Part shown: piece after piece, positions 17,916 to 27,603 of the stretch
Layout: each line of letters starts with the position of its first letter
Numbering within the stretch: the first letter of the stretch is position 1
Source of the DNA: Gammaproteobacteria bacterium
GTDB taxonomy: Bacteria; Pseudomonadota; Gammaproteobacteria; Steroidobacterales; Woeseiaceae
DNA length: 64,000 bases
Assembly (NCBI GenBank): GCA_009937445.1
Contig: JAACFM010000016.1
Span: 1 to 64,000, forward strand
Direction of reading: 5' to 3'
Program-made: the position numbers and the translations under genes
Notes under the pieces: model-generated
What the model was told of the DNA's origin: nothing
Database searches by the model: none
What the model saw: the letters and a program-made list of their open reading frames with translations, nothing else

Positions 17916-18761
17916 ATGAAGATGTTCAATCGGTTTGCACAAACGCTGCGGGACCCGCGCTACTACCAGATAATCGTACTCAGTCTGCTGCTGATCTATG
18001 GCATCACTGCACTCGACTTCGGCATTCGGTGGCAAAACGCACTGGTCATTGTGCTGACTGCCCTCGGTATTCAATTTTTGGGCACGCACTATTCTCGCCT
18101 GCCTCGATTCGATCCGCTGAGTCCGCTGATTACATCACTGTCACTCACGTTGCTGTTGCGAACAGACGATGTGATGTTTGCCGCGCTGGCCGCGAGCCTC
18201 GCGATCGGCAGCAAATTTCTGATTCGGTTTCGCGATAAGCATATCTTCAATCCTGCCAATTTCGCGCTCGTCACATTGATGCTGCTAAGTGATCATACAT
18301 GGGTGTCTTCAGGGCAATGGGGCAGTGCCGCTATCGGAGCTTTCGTCCTGGCATGCCTCGGCTTCCTTGTGCTTACTCGCGCCCGGCGCGCCGAAACGAC
18401 GATCGCGTTCATTGCCCTATACGGCGCGATGCTCTTTGCTCGGGCGATTTGGCTTGATGACCCCTTGAGTATTCCTCTGCACCAGGTGCAAAACGGTGCG
18501 TTGTTGATATTCGCTTTCTTCATGATCTCCGACCCGAAAACGACGCCCAACACAGCGGGCGGACGCATCCTGTTTGCGGCGCTGGTTGCGAGCGTCGCCT
18601 ACACCATTCAATTCATCTATTACCAACCTAACGGTCCAATCCTTGCGCTTATCATCTCTGCACCTTTGGTGCCTTTGATTGACGCTCTGCTTGAGGGCCG
18701 AATCTACCGGTGGGAACAACCGGCTGAGCAAAAACTCAGCCGCATCAAAGGAGTGTTCTAA
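17916..18761 (+). CDS. RnfD/NqrB-like integral membrane protein
   Basis: A 281-residue polytopic protein (eight or more TM helices) resembling the RnfD/NqrB family of electron-transport membrane subunits. Family-like segments are IFNPANFALV and FFMISDPKTTPN. It occurs here without other rnf or nqr genes and adjacent to a DUF2330 gene, a pairing seen elsewhere. The SDPKTTP loop corresponds to the region where RnfD carries covalent FMN on a Thr (S/D-x-x-T context), but flavinylation is not established here. The stop overlaps the next start by one base. Confidence 0.75.
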   Translation: MKMFNRFAQTLRDPRYYQIIVLSLLLIYGITALDFGIRWQNALVIVLTALGIQFLGTHYSRLPRFDPLSPLITSLSLTLLLRTDDVMFAALAASLAIGSKFLIRFRDKHIFNPANFALVTLMLLSDHTWVSSGQWGSAAIGAFVLACLGFLVLTRARRAETTIAFIALYGAMLFARAIWLDDPLSIPLHQVQNGALLIFAFFMISDPKTTPNTAGGRILFAALVASVAYTIQFIYYQPNGPILALIISAPLVPLIDALLEGRIYRWEQPAEQKLSRIKGVF

Positions 18762-20095
18762 TGCGAATTATCGCAACTTTACTTGCGGCGGCATTGACCG
18801 TCATAGTCACCACAACGGCTCAGGCATTTTGCGGCTTTTATGTTGCGCGAGCTGACACCAGTCTTTTCAACAAGGCATCGCAGGTCGTGCTGGTTCGCGA
18901 TGACGACCGGACGGTGATTACGATGGCCAATGATTTCGAGGGCGATGTCAAAGACTTTGCCGTGGTAATCCCGGTACCAACAAAGATCGAACGCGAGCAA
19001 ATCAATGTCGGTGACCGTGCGATCGTGCAGCATCTGGACGCCTATACGGCACCGCGTCTCGTCGAGTACCACGACCCTGATCCTTGCATGCGCCATGACC
19101 GCTACAAGATGTCGGCCGATAATGCCTTTCCAGAGGCCGCGATTTTGGAGAAATCCAGGGAATCAGCGCGCTCGCTTGGTGTGGTTATCGAAGCGAGCTA
19201 TACGGTTGGTGAGTACGATATTTTGATTCTGTCCGCAGAAGACAGTGGCGGCCTGATCGCGTGGTTGAAGAAAAACGAGTATCGACTGCCACACGGTGCC
19301 GAAAAAGTTGTCGACAGCTATCTGAAACAGGACATGCGGTTCTTTGTCGCCAAGGTCAATATTGAGGCGCAATCGAAGCTCGGCTACCAGTACCTGCGTC
19401 CACTGCAAGTGGCTTATGAAAGCAACAGGTTCATGCTGCCGATTCGGCTTGGCACGCTCAATGCCAAAGGCAAACAGGAATTGTATGTTTACGCGCTGAC
19501 CCGCAGCGGCCGGGTCGAGACCACTAACTATCGTACCGTTAAGATGCCCAGCGACGTGGATGTACCTGAGTTTGTGCAGGGCGAGTTTGCCGAGTTCTAC
19601 CGCGACATGTTTTCGCAGCAGGTTGTCGCAGAGAATGAGCGAGCCGTTTTCCTCGAATACGCCTGGGACATGAACTGGTGCGACCCGTGCGCCGCAGACC
19701 CATTGAGCCAGCAGGAATTGCGGAGCCTCGGCGTCTTCTGGGTTGGCGGCAAGGGCGCCAGCAAGATCGCTCCGATGCCAGCGCAAGACGTATTCGTTAC
19801 GCGCCTGCATGTTCGCTACGACAATGAACACTTTCCCGAAGATTTGATGTTCCAGGAAACCGGCGATCGCCAGAATTATCAGGGCCGCTATGTCATCCGT
19901 CGCCCCTGGAAAGGCGAAGCATCCTGCGATATCAGTGACTACCAGGCCGACGTACGTAAACGTCAGGAGCGAGAAGCACAGCAACTGGCCAACCTGACCG
20001 GCTGGAGTATCGAAGACATTCGCAAGAAAATCCCGTTCCCTGACGGCACAAACGGACCGGACGACGAGCCTTGGTGGAAGCGAATCTGGAGCTAA
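18761..20095 (+). CDS. DUF2330 domain-containing secreted protein
   Basis: A 444-residue protein with a Sec signal peptide (cleavage near TAQAFCGFYV). The mature N-terminus with CGFYVARADTSLFNKASQVVLVRD and the FAVVIPVPT segment is typical of DUF2330. Paired Cys residues (WCDPCAADP) suggest disulfides, consistent with a periplasmic location. It is coupled to the upstream RnfD-like gene (one-base overlap), suggesting a common membrane-associated redox or assembly role, but no reaction is known. Confidence 0.85.
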   Translation: MRIIATLLAAALTVIVTTTAQAFCGFYVARADTSLFNKASQVVLVRDDDRTVITMANDFEGDVKDFAVVIPVPTKIEREQINVGDRAIVQHLDAYTAPRLVEYHDPDPCMRHDRYKMSADNAFPEAAILEKSRESARSLGVVIEASYTVGEYDILILSAEDSGGLIAWLKKNEYRLPHGAEKVVDSYLKQDMRFFVAKVNIEAQSKLGYQYLRPLQVAYESNRFMLPIRLGTLNAKGKQELYVYALTRSGRVETTNYRTVKMPSDVDVPEFVQGEFAEFYRDMFSQQVVAENERAVFLEYAWDMNWCDPCAADPLSQQELRSLGVFWVGGKGASKIAPMPAQDVFVTRLHVRYDNEHFPEDLMFQETGDRQNYQGRYVIRRPWKGEASCDISDYQADVRKRQEREAQQLANLTGWSIEDIRKKIPFPDGTNGPDDEPWWKRIWS

Positions 20096-20224
20096 AGTAA
20101 AGGCAGATTCAAATGCTACGCGCAGAGATGCTGCTGGTACGCCAATGGCTTCTCCACGACCCACAGTCAACGGCGTCGGCTATCCGTAGCCAATGCCGGA
20201 CCAAGAACTCCACCGGTGAATTAT
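20096..20224. other. Short intergenic region between convergent genes
   Basis: Separates the DUF2330 gene from the convergent epimerase-like gene. No clear hairpin terminator was seen. The track ORFs that start here run antisense through the epimerase gene and are taken as shadows. Confidence 0.5.
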
Positions 20225-21337
20225 TCAGGCGATTCGTGCTTTCCAGGCCGCTATCAGCTCAGCTTCACGTTCTGCGGAAAGGCCGGCCTTCATATTGGCC
20301 TTGCGCTCCTCACTCTGACAGTCCCACCAGGACAGCAGATTTCTTGCCGTTTCGCGCTCCGGTCGATTGTGCAGCCCCGCGGCGCGGGCTGCTGCGCCAC
20401 TATATGTCCCGGCTCCGCTGTGCTCACCTGTAGAGGGTGCCCAAATGGGTAATGCCCGGCTCCCTGCCAGCTCGTGTTCATAAGCGAACTCTTCGCTGAT
20501 CCACAACGGATCGACAGTGGTTCCGGTGACGGCTTGTGAGTCTTCAAGCAAATCACCCATGGTAAATTCGCCGGCCGGATCAACTGCGTTGAACACACCT
20601 GAAATACCGTGATCCACGCTGTCGAGGGTAAAGTTGGCCAGGTCATTCACGTCGATAATCTGAATGACGTCGCTCGGACTTCCCGGCCAAATCATCTCGC
20701 CGCCCTTGCGCGTGCGAATCGACCAATAAGAAAACCGATCAGTATGATCGCCAGGACCACAGACATAAGTCGGTCGTATGATGGTCAACTTATCCGCATC
20801 AATTTCGGCAGCAGCGCGCTTTTCACAAAGCGCCTTTAATGGACCGTAGGTTTCGCCAGTGACTTCTTCAATGGTCTCATCCGCAATCGTTGCAAGCGGC
20901 GAAGACTCGGTGTTGTGCACCGTATAATCCGCGTAAACAGAAACCGTCGAGGTGTAAACGTAACGATCGCAATTGTCCGCCAGTAGTCGAGCAGAGTCCT
21001 GAACGTGTCGTGGCACATAGCCGGAGTTATCCAGAACAGCGTCCCAGGATCGACCCTTTAATCCATCCAGGCCGTTATCCCGATCTCCCTTGATCGTTTC
21101 CAGATCCGGAAACAAGCTACTGTTCGAACGCGCCCGATTAAAGAGGGTCACCGTGTGGCCGCGCCGCAGCGCTTCACGCACCATGTGCGGTCCAAGAAAT
21201 CCTGTACCACCAAGTATCAGGATATTCAGCGGTTTGAATTTCTTCTCACCCGCCTCTGCAATTTGCGGCAAACCTGTGACCGCAGCTGCACCACCCAATA
21301 CACCCGCCTTGATGAACTGGCGACGACTACTTGTCAT
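20225..21337 (-). CDS. Tat-exported NAD-dependent epimerase/dehydratase-like protein
   Basis: Extended SDR of about 370 residues. A twin-arginine signal (SSRRQFIKAG) precedes a Rossmann motif (ILGGTGFLGPHMV). The Tyr-x-x-x-Lys pair is altered: the expected position reads YGPLKALCE, which keeps Tyr and Lys four apart. Start 21337 is chosen because it places the Tat signal at the N-terminus; the track start at 21394 reaches into the upstream gene. It follows korB by about 20 bases on the same strand. An exported Rossmann SDR is unusual but recurs in this family type. Confidence 0.82.
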   Translation of the reverse strand: MTSSRRQFIKAGVLGGAAAVTGLPQIAEAGEKKFKPLNILILGGTGFLGPHMVREALRRGHTVTLFNRARSNSSLFPDLETIKGDRDNGLDGLKGRSWDAVLDNSGYVPRHVQDSARLLADNCDRYVYTSTVSVYADYTVHNTESSPLATIADETIEEVTGETYGPLKALCEKRAAAEIDADKLTIIRPTYVCGPGDHTDRFSYWSIRTRKGGEMIWPGSPSDVIQIIDVNDLANFTLDSVDHGISGVFNAVDPAGEFTMGDLLEDSQAVTGTTVDPLWISEEFAYEHELAGSRALPIWAPSTGEHSGAGTYSGAAARAAGLHNRPERETARNLLSWWDCQSEERKANMKAGLSAEREAELIAAWKARIA

Positions 21338-21356
21338 GATAATTTTCCGTCGTTTG

Positions 21357-22412
21357 CTATCGGTAGCGGTTTTGGAGCTTCTTGAGCTCGGCACTACCTG
21401 GGTTCAAACCGTCAAAAGGTAACTGTGACAATGGCGTCTCGACGTTTCCTGACAGTTCATGCATTTCAGCTCGAGACTCGTCCAGATAGAGTAATCCGGT
21501 CGTTATCTCGCCGGCATTGAAACGCTCGCGCAAATACCCGAAAGCAGACGCCCTGCTGGTCAGGTCATAGTCCTTATCAACTTTGCGCAATACGATCGTG
21601 CTGCCATCGTGCATTTCCAGAGGCATCGCCTCGCCTTCTGCATAGGCCGCTTTGATCTCGTCAGCGGGCTGAATGTAGTCGATATCGATGACGTGGTGAT
21701 AGAACTGGCGAGTATGCGCGTAACTCTTGGTTGAGCCTTCATGATCATTAAACGTGACGCATGGACTCACGATGTCGACCAACGCAAAACCGCGATGCAT
21801 CAGCGCACCCTTCAACAAGGGCACGAGTTGCTGCTTGTCTCCCGAGAAACTCCTCGCGATGTAAGTGGCCCCGAGACTCAACGCGGTACTGACCGGGTCG
21901 ATGGGTTCCTGGTTATTAGCGTCGCCTTTCTTGGGTTTGCTGCCGATGTCAGCCGACGCCGAAAACTGGCCCTTGGTCAGACCATAAACACCATTGTTTT
22001 CGATGACGTAGCACATATTCACATTGCGACGAATGGCATGCACAAACTGACCAACACCAATGGACAGGGAATCGCCGTCGCCGGACACCCCTATGTAGGT
22101 CAGGTCGCGGTTCGCTGCGTTCGCACCCGTGGTTACCGATGGCATTCGACCGTGTACCGAGTTGAAGCCGTGCGACTGACTGACAAAGTAGGTTGGTGTT
22201 TTCGAGGAACAACCAATACCGCTCATTTTCGCCAGCATATGCGGTTCTATTCCCAGCTCGAATACAGCCTGGATAATTGCCGCTGTCACCGAATCATGAC
22301 CGCAACCCGCGCAAAGCGTGGATACAGAACCCTCATAGTCGCGAGAGGTCAGCCCGAGCTTGTTCTTGGGCAGGCCCGGATGACTGACTTTGGGCTTCGA
22401 TATGTAACTCAT
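21357..22412 (-). CDS. korB: 2-oxoacid:ferredoxin oxidoreductase, beta subunit (KorB-like)
   Basis: Thiamine-diphosphate subunit of a CoA-dependent 2-oxoacid:ferredoxin oxidoreductase, 351 residues. The ThDP motif GDGDSLSIGVGQFVHAIRRN ends at NN of ENNGVYGLT. Iron-sulfur ligands are supplied by CAGCGH, GIGCSS and SPCVTF. It lies directly downstream of the alpha/gamma subunit with a 6-base gap, so the two form a heterodimeric complex. The substrate is most likely 2-oxoglutarate, inferred from the two-subunit KorAB arrangement; pyruvate or branched-chain oxoacids are not excluded. Confidence 0.88.
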   Translation of the reverse strand: MSYISKPKVSHPGLPKNKLGLTSRDYEGSVSTLCAGCGHDSVTAAIIQAVFELGIEPHMLAKMSGIGCSSKTPTYFVSQSHGFNSVHGRMPSVTTGANAANRDLTYIGVSGDGDSLSIGVGQFVHAIRRNVNMCYVIENNGVYGLTKGQFSASADIGSKPKKGDANNQEPIDPVSTALSLGATYIARSFSGDKQQLVPLLKGALMHRGFALVDIVSPCVTFNDHEGSTKSYAHTRQFYHHVIDIDYIQPADEIKAAYAEGEAMPLEMHDGSTIVLRKVDKDYDLTSRASAFGYLRERFNAGEITTGLLYLDESRAEMHELSGNVETPLSQLPFDGLNPGSAELKKLQNRYR

Positions 22413-22418
22413 TATCGT

Positions 22419-24230
22419 CTACTCCGCCTGGGCCGCTCGGCCTTTTGCGATTTCTTCAAGCACCCGGTCGACCACGAATCCGGAATTGATCGGCATACCG
22501 TTGTAGTGCAACAGTGAAACCAGCTTCGTCTGGTCCGCGCCAATATCATTAATCAGCAAGGTGCGTAATTGTCCGTCCCGGTTTTGCTCAACGACGTAAA
22601 CAACCTCGTGCTGCTCGATAAACTCGCTGACTTCGGCACTGAAAGGAAATGCTTTGATTCGACAGTAGTTCAGGCCGATGCCTTGTGCTGCCAGTCGATC
22701 AAGTGCCTCGGCACAGGCACCGTCACCGCTGCCCAAGGTGATCACAGCCGCCTTGTTGAATTTCGAATAACGAATGTCCGGCTTTGGGACCAGGGTTCGG
22801 GCTGTTTCCCACTTAACGAGTAGCCGGTCAATGACTTCCTGGTAGGCCGCCGAATCTTCTGTATAGGCGCCTGTTTTGGCGTGCCCGGAACCGCGCGTGA
22901 AATAGGCACCCTTGGGGTGCACGCCCGGCAATGACCGATAGGGAATGCCATCACCGTCAACGTCCATGTAACGATAGAAAACTTCCATTTCCTCGAGTTG
23001 CTCGGCGGTCAATACTTTGCCGCGATCCGGTATGTAGCTGTCGTCCCATTCGAGCTCCGGCACCATCCAGTCATTCATGCCGATATCAAGATCAGACAGA
23101 ACCATGACCGGCGTTTGCAAACGCTCCGCCAGATCGAACGCCGTAGGCGCCGTGTAAAAACACTCCTCCGGGTTCGCCGGAAACAACAGCACATGTTTCG
23201 TGTCGCCGTGTGAGGCGTAAGCGCAGCTCATAAGATCGCATTGCTGGGTGCGCGTTGGCATGCCTGTCGATGGCCCACTGCGCTGTACATTGAAAATGAC
23301 CGTCGGAATTTCTGCGTAATACGCATAACCAATGAACTCACTCATCAGTGATATGCCCGGCCCGCTCGTCGGTGTGAACGAACGCGCTCCATTCCAGGCG
23401 GCTCCGATCACCATGCCAATTGCGGCCAGCTCATCCTCAGCCTGAATCACACAATAGTTGTTTTTGCCGGATTCGGGGTCGACTCGATACCGCGCGCAGA
23501 AACCCCGATACGCGTCCATCAACGAGGTAGAGGGCGTTATCGGGTACCAGGCTCCGACGGTTGCACCGGCGTACATGCAGCCAAGACCCGCCGCCGTATT
23601 ACCGTCCATAATGATGCTTTTTGACGTCGCATCCATACGCTTGATGTGCGATGGCAGCGGACAAACAACGTTCTCGCGCGCATAGTCGTAACCGAGCTTG
23701 ATTGCCTGCATATTGGACTCGATCAGGTGCGCTTTCGCGGCAAACGTCTCCTCCAGCAGCGACGTGATAACGTCGAGTTCGATATCAAGTAGCGCAGCAA
23801 CAGCGCCAACATAGGCGATGTTCTTCATCAGGATGCGCGCACGCGCTCCGTCAAAACTCTCATTGCACAGCCTGGAAAAAGGAATACCAATGACGGTAAT
23901 GTCTTCACGATCCAGTTGCTTGCTGCGGGGCCATGTCGAGTCGTATATCAACCAACCACCCGTCCCGACATCCGCCATGTCCTGCGCGTAAGTCTGCGCA
24001 TTCATGGCAACCATGATATCGACCCGATTTGATCGCGATTGGTAACCGTCCCCGGTGACACGAATTTCATACCAGGTAGGCAGACCCTGAATATTCGACG
24101 GGAAATAATTCTTGCCAACAACCGGGACGCCCATCCTGAAAATGGACTTCATCAACAAACCGTTCGCACTGGCGGAGCCCGTACCGTTGACCGTGGCAAT
24201 CTTGATTACAACATCATTTTCTGTTGCCAC
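22419..24230 (-). CDS. korA: 2-oxoacid:ferredoxin oxidoreductase, fused gamma/alpha subunit (KorA-like)
   Basis: 603 residues. An N-terminal gamma domain (TVNGTGSASANGLLMKSIFRMG, about residues 1-190) is fused to the alpha domain (GNTAAGLGCMYAGATVGAWYPITPST, then AEDELAAIGMVIGAAWNGARSFTPTSGPGISLM). This order is standard for two-subunit KorAB enzymes, which oxidatively decarboxylate a 2-oxoacid to acyl-CoA and reduce ferredoxin. No separate ferredoxin-like delta subunit is encoded next to it; the iron-sulfur flavoprotein upstream is the likely electron partner. Confidence 0.88.
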   Translation of the reverse strand: MATENDVVIKIATVNGTGSASANGLLMKSIFRMGVPVVGKNYFPSNIQGLPTWYEIRVTGDGYQSRSNRVDIMVAMNAQTYAQDMADVGTGGWLIYDSTWPRSKQLDREDITVIGIPFSRLCNESFDGARARILMKNIAYVGAVAALLDIELDVITSLLEETFAAKAHLIESNMQAIKLGYDYARENVVCPLPSHIKRMDATSKSIIMDGNTAAGLGCMYAGATVGAWYPITPSTSLMDAYRGFCARYRVDPESGKNNYCVIQAEDELAAIGMVIGAAWNGARSFTPTSGPGISLMSEFIGYAYYAEIPTVIFNVQRSGPSTGMPTRTQQCDLMSCAYASHGDTKHVLLFPANPEECFYTAPTAFDLAERLQTPVMVLSDLDIGMNDWMVPELEWDDSYIPDRGKVLTAEQLEEMEVFYRYMDVDGDGIPYRSLPGVHPKGAYFTRGSGHAKTGAYTEDSAAYQEVIDRLLVKWETARTLVPKPDIRYSKFNKAAVITLGSGDGACAEALDRLAAQGIGLNYCRIKAFPFSAEVSEFIEQHEVVYVVEQNRDGQLRTLLINDIGADQTKLVSLLHYNGMPINSGFVVDRVLEEIAKGRAAQAE

Positions 24231-24239
24231 TTCTACCCT

Positions 24240-26054
24240 CTAAGAGCCGGATCCGGCTGCTGGCAATGGTTGGTCATCGGGTAATTCATCTTTCGCGTAC
24301 GGGACAAGAATCTTCGATTTCTGCATGTCCCAGGCGCCGGTCGGACAACGCTCGGCACACAGGCTGCAATGCACACAGAGGTCTTCGTCCTTAACCATCA
24401 CTCGACCCGTGTGAGGCAGTCCTGCTGACACATACAATGCCTGGTCATGATTCTCCGCCGGGGCAGCCAGGCGAGTTCGAAGATCGTCTTCCTCCCCGTC
24501 CTGCGTGATGGTCAGGCAGTTCACGGGACAAATATCGAGGCAGGCGTCGCACTCAATACAAAGGTCGGCGGTAAAAACGGTTTGAATATCGCAGTTCAGA
24601 CAGCGCTCGACTTCCCGTGCGGCTTGTTCTGCGGTGAACCCCAGCTCGACCTCGATATCGATTTTCTTGAATCGTTCCTTGAGATCGACATGCGCCATCA
24701 ACCCGCGTTCCGAGCCATCGTAGTCGTTGGAGAAACTCCACTCGTGCATGCCCATTTTTTGGCTGGCGAGGTTCAGGCCATTCGGCAGGCGGTCCGCAAC
24801 GCTTTCACCCTGACAGTATCGATGTATTGAAATTGCGGCCTGATGCCCATGCTCAACCGCCCAAATGATGTTCTTTGGTCCGAAAGCCGAATCACCACCG
24901 AAGAATACGCCATCGCGGTCACACATCATCGTGGTCTCATTCACAACCGGACAATCCCAGTCGTTGAACTCGATACCAATGTCACGCTCTATCCATGGGA
25001 ACGCGTTGTCCTGACCAATAGCCAGCACAACGTCATCGCAGGGAATGATTTTCTCGCCGGTCACCGTGCCACGATCGATGCGACCGTTCTCGTCAACGTT
25101 GTATTCCATCAACTCGAACTTCATGCCGATCAGCTTGCCATCTTCAATGACAAACTCTTTCGGCGAGTGATTGATCAGGATCTCAACGTTTTCTTCCTCG
25201 GCATCTTCAAGTTCCCACTCTGATGCCTTAAAGAAACCACGCGGCTTCCTCGCCATGACCTTTACGTCATCAGCACCGATCCTGAGTGACGTGCGACAAC
25301 AGTCCATCGCGGTATTGCCGACGCCGATAATCAAGACTCGCTTGCCAATCTCTTTGATGTGTTCGAATGCGACGGACTCGAGCCAGTCGATACCAATGTG
25401 GATTCGATCAGAATCGTAGCGGCCCGGAATCTCGAGATTCTTGCCCCGCGGCGCACCGGTTCCAACAAACACGGCATCATAGTCCTCGGCTAGCAACGCC
25501 TTCAGACTGCCGATGGGGTGATTCAGTTTGAGGTCGACATTCATGTCGAGGATGTAGCCTATTTCCTCATCGAGGACCTTCGGCGGCAATCGAAATTGCG
25601 GGATATTGGTCCGCATCAGGCCGCCCGTCGTTTGCAGCGCTTCGAAGATAGTCACTTCGTAACCGAGTGGCGCAAGATCGTTCGCCACGGTCAACGATGC
25701 GCAACCGGCGCCGATCAGTGCGACCTTTTTGCCGTTACTCACCTCTGGCGCTTGCGGTAATTGATCGCTGATGTCGTCGCGATGGTCCGCTGCAACCCGT
25801 TTCAGGCGGCATATCGCAACCGGCTTTTCTTCGACGCGACCGCGCCGGCAAGCCGGCTCACAGGGACGATCACATACCCGCCCCAGAATGCCGGGGAATA
25901 CGTTGGATTTGCGATTCTCCATGTAAGCCGCGGAGAAATCGCCTTGCGCAATCATGCGGATATAGGCAGGAACATCAGTGTGCGCGGGACAGCCCCACTG
26001 ACAATCGACGACTTTGTGGAAGTACTCTGGGTCAGTAGTATCTGTTGGCTTCAT
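24240..26054 (-). CDS. GltD-like FAD/NAD(P)-binding iron-sulfur oxidoreductase
   Basis: A 604-residue protein built like glutamate-synthase small subunit. It has an N-terminal cysteine cluster (CQWGCPAH ... CDRPCEPACRRG), an FAD-binding motif (LIGAGCASLTVANDLA, with Cys-Ala where Pro-Ala is usual), a second nucleotide site (LIIGVGNTAMDCCRTSLRIG), and two C-terminal 4Fe-4S ferredoxin motifs (CIECDACLDICPVNC and CVHCSLCAERCPTG). It is the first gene of the minus-strand operon and ends 9 bases before korA. It probably exchanges electrons between ferredoxin or KorAB and NAD(P)H; the direction is unknown. Confidence 0.85.
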   Translation of the reverse strand: MKPTDTTDPEYFHKVVDCQWGCPAHTDVPAYIRMIAQGDFSAAYMENRKSNVFPGILGRVCDRPCEPACRRGRVEEKPVAICRLKRVAADHRDDISDQLPQAPEVSNGKKVALIGAGCASLTVANDLAPLGYEVTIFEALQTTGGLMRTNIPQFRLPPKVLDEEIGYILDMNVDLKLNHPIGSLKALLAEDYDAVFVGTGAPRGKNLEIPGRYDSDRIHIGIDWLESVAFEHIKEIGKRVLIIGVGNTAMDCCRTSLRIGADDVKVMARKPRGFFKASEWELEDAEEENVEILINHSPKEFVIEDGKLIGMKFELMEYNVDENGRIDRGTVTGEKIIPCDDVVLAIGQDNAFPWIERDIGIEFNDWDCPVVNETTMMCDRDGVFFGGDSAFGPKNIIWAVEHGHQAAISIHRYCQGESVADRLPNGLNLASQKMGMHEWSFSNDYDGSERGLMAHVDLKERFKKIDIEVELGFTAEQAAREVERCLNCDIQTVFTADLCIECDACLDICPVNCLTITQDGEEDDLRTRLAAPAENHDQALYVSAGLPHTGRVMVKDEDLCVHCSLCAERCPTGAWDMQKSKILVPYAKDELPDDQPLPAAGSGS

Positions 26055-26159
26055 TCAGATCGTCACGCCAGGCAGCTCTTTCACCCAGCTATCAGTTGCG
26101 GTCCATTATTTGGCGCTAGCATAGCGACATCGCCGGGAAAGTAAACTTTTTCTGTGTGC

Positions 26160-27500
26160 TCAGCGTGCGCGCCCGAATTCGAGCTTTTGACCCGCCACGG
26201 TTCCGGTCAGTTGACCGTCGCGATAAACGATGTCGCCATTAACGATCGTCGTGTCGATACTGGCTGAAAATTCGTGCCCGTCGAAAGGCGACCACTGGCA
26301 CTTACTGAGTAGATTCGACTGCGCAACTCGATACGGCCGAGCCGGATCGACTATCACAAGATCTGCGTAGTAACCCTCCCTGACGTAACCTCTCTCTTTG
26401 ACGCCGAAAATGTCCGCGGAGGCGTGACAGGCTCTGTCGACGAGTAGCTCGACAGTGATCTGGTTGTCCTTAGCCAGATCAAACAGAGTCAGCAGTGCGT
26501 GCTGGACCAATGGCAACCCGGCCGGCGAGAGAAAATACGTCGTTGCTTTTTCCTCTGCCGTGTGGGGCGCATGATCTGTCGCGATCACATCTATTCGCTG
26601 CTCATTCAGTGCGGCGATCAATGCTGCACGATCCTCTTTGCGTTTTATCGCCGGATTGCATTTGATGTTCGCGCCAAGCTCGTCATAGCGAGATTCGTCG
26701 AACCACAGATGATGTACACAAACTTCTGCAGTAATCCTCTTCTTCGAGCGATGGGCCGCGGAGAACAAGCCCATCTCGATCGCAGTAGTCAGGTGCAGGA
26801 CATGCAGTAATGCGTCATGCCGGGTCGCCAGATCGACTGCGAAACTCGATGACTTGAGGCACGCCTCGGCGGAACGAATCGACGGGTGCTCGCTGAATGG
26901 CACATCATCGCCGTATTTCTGCCGCGCGGCGGATTCGTTTTCCCAGATCATTGGTGAGTCTTCACAATGTGTGAGAACAATCAACGGCGCATGCTCGAAG
27001 AGCTTTTCAAGAGCCTCGGGACTGTCAACCAGCATATCGCCGGTCGATGCACCCATGAACGCCTTGATTCCTGCCGCCTCGCCAACCTGCAGTGCTTTGA
27101 CCTCTTCGATATTGCTGTTCGTCGCTCCAAAGTGAAAACCGTAATTGGCTGTGCAACGGTCTTTTGCGATGGCGTATTTATCGCGCAACACCGAACGGGT
27201 GGTCGTTTGCGGGTTAACGTTGGGCATATCCATGAAGCTGGTGATGCCGCCGGCGACCGCGGCGGCCGACTCCGTTGCCAGATCCCCCTTGTGGGGCATA
27301 CCGGGTTCGCGAAAATGGACCTGATCATCAATCATTCCTGGCATCAGGTATTTTCCATCGAGATCGATCACCTCGGCACCTTCCGGCGCCGCAATCGACG
27401 CTGCGACCGTTGCGATACGCTCACCGTCAATAAGGACATCAACGTCCCGGACTTCGCCTTCATTAATGAGGCGGGCATTGCAGAGAAGAAGCTTGCTCAC
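26160..27500 (-). CDS. pyrC: Dihydroorotase (class I-like amidohydrolase), QxH variant
   Basis: Cyclic amidohydrolase of about 446 residues, converting carbamoyl-aspartate and dihydroorotate in pyrimidine synthesis. The first metal motif reads PGMIDDQVHFREPG, where most dihydroorotases have HxH; here the first His is Gln. I recall the same DDQVHFREPG form in Bacteroidetes dihydroorotases. Other expected sites are present: ITSFMDMPNVNP, VLTHCEDSP, LHVLHLTTA and ATDHAPHT. GTG 27500 is preferred over 27614, since homologues begin near SKLLLCNARLINEG and AAGGAT lies upstream. It is divergent from ilvA. Confidence 0.85.
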   Translation of the reverse strand: MSKLLLCNARLINEGEVRDVDVLIDGERIATVAASIAAPEGAEVIDLDGKYLMPGMIDDQVHFREPGMPHKGDLATESAAAVAGGITSFMDMPNVNPQTTTRSVLRDKYAIAKDRCTANYGFHFGATNSNIEEVKALQVGEAAGIKAFMGASTGDMLVDSPEALEKLFEHAPLIVLTHCEDSPMIWENESAARQKYGDDVPFSEHPSIRSAEACLKSSSFAVDLATRHDALLHVLHLTTAIEMGLFSAAHRSKKRITAEVCVHHLWFDESRYDELGANIKCNPAIKRKEDRAALIAALNEQRIDVIATDHAPHTAEEKATTYFLSPAGLPLVQHALLTLFDLAKDNQITVELLVDRACHASADIFGVKERGYVREGYYADLVIVDPARPYRVAQSNLLSKCQWSPFDGHEFSASIDTTIVNGDIVYRDGQLTGTVAGQKLEFGRAR

Positions 27501-27603
27501 GAGGCGCGATCCTTGGATGGTGGGACCCTCATTATGAAAGGGTCGAGGATTGATTACCATTGCTACCTTTGCGGATGGCTTCCCGGTGTGCGATAACCGC
27601 GAG

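Noticed and set aside
19163-20170. A 335-residue minus-strand ORF opposite the DUF2330 gene
   Set aside because: Antisense to a gene with clear signal peptide and family motifs; no own Shine-Dalgarno or domain.
20113-20433. A 106-residue plus-strand ORF between DUF2330 and the epimerase-like gene
   Set aside because: It mostly overlaps the epimerase-like gene in antisense and is Cys/Arg-rich without similarity to anything known.
21741-22517. A 258-residue plus-strand ORF opposite korB
   Set aside because: The KorB ThDP and cysteine motifs lie on the other strand; the ORF has no recognisable features.
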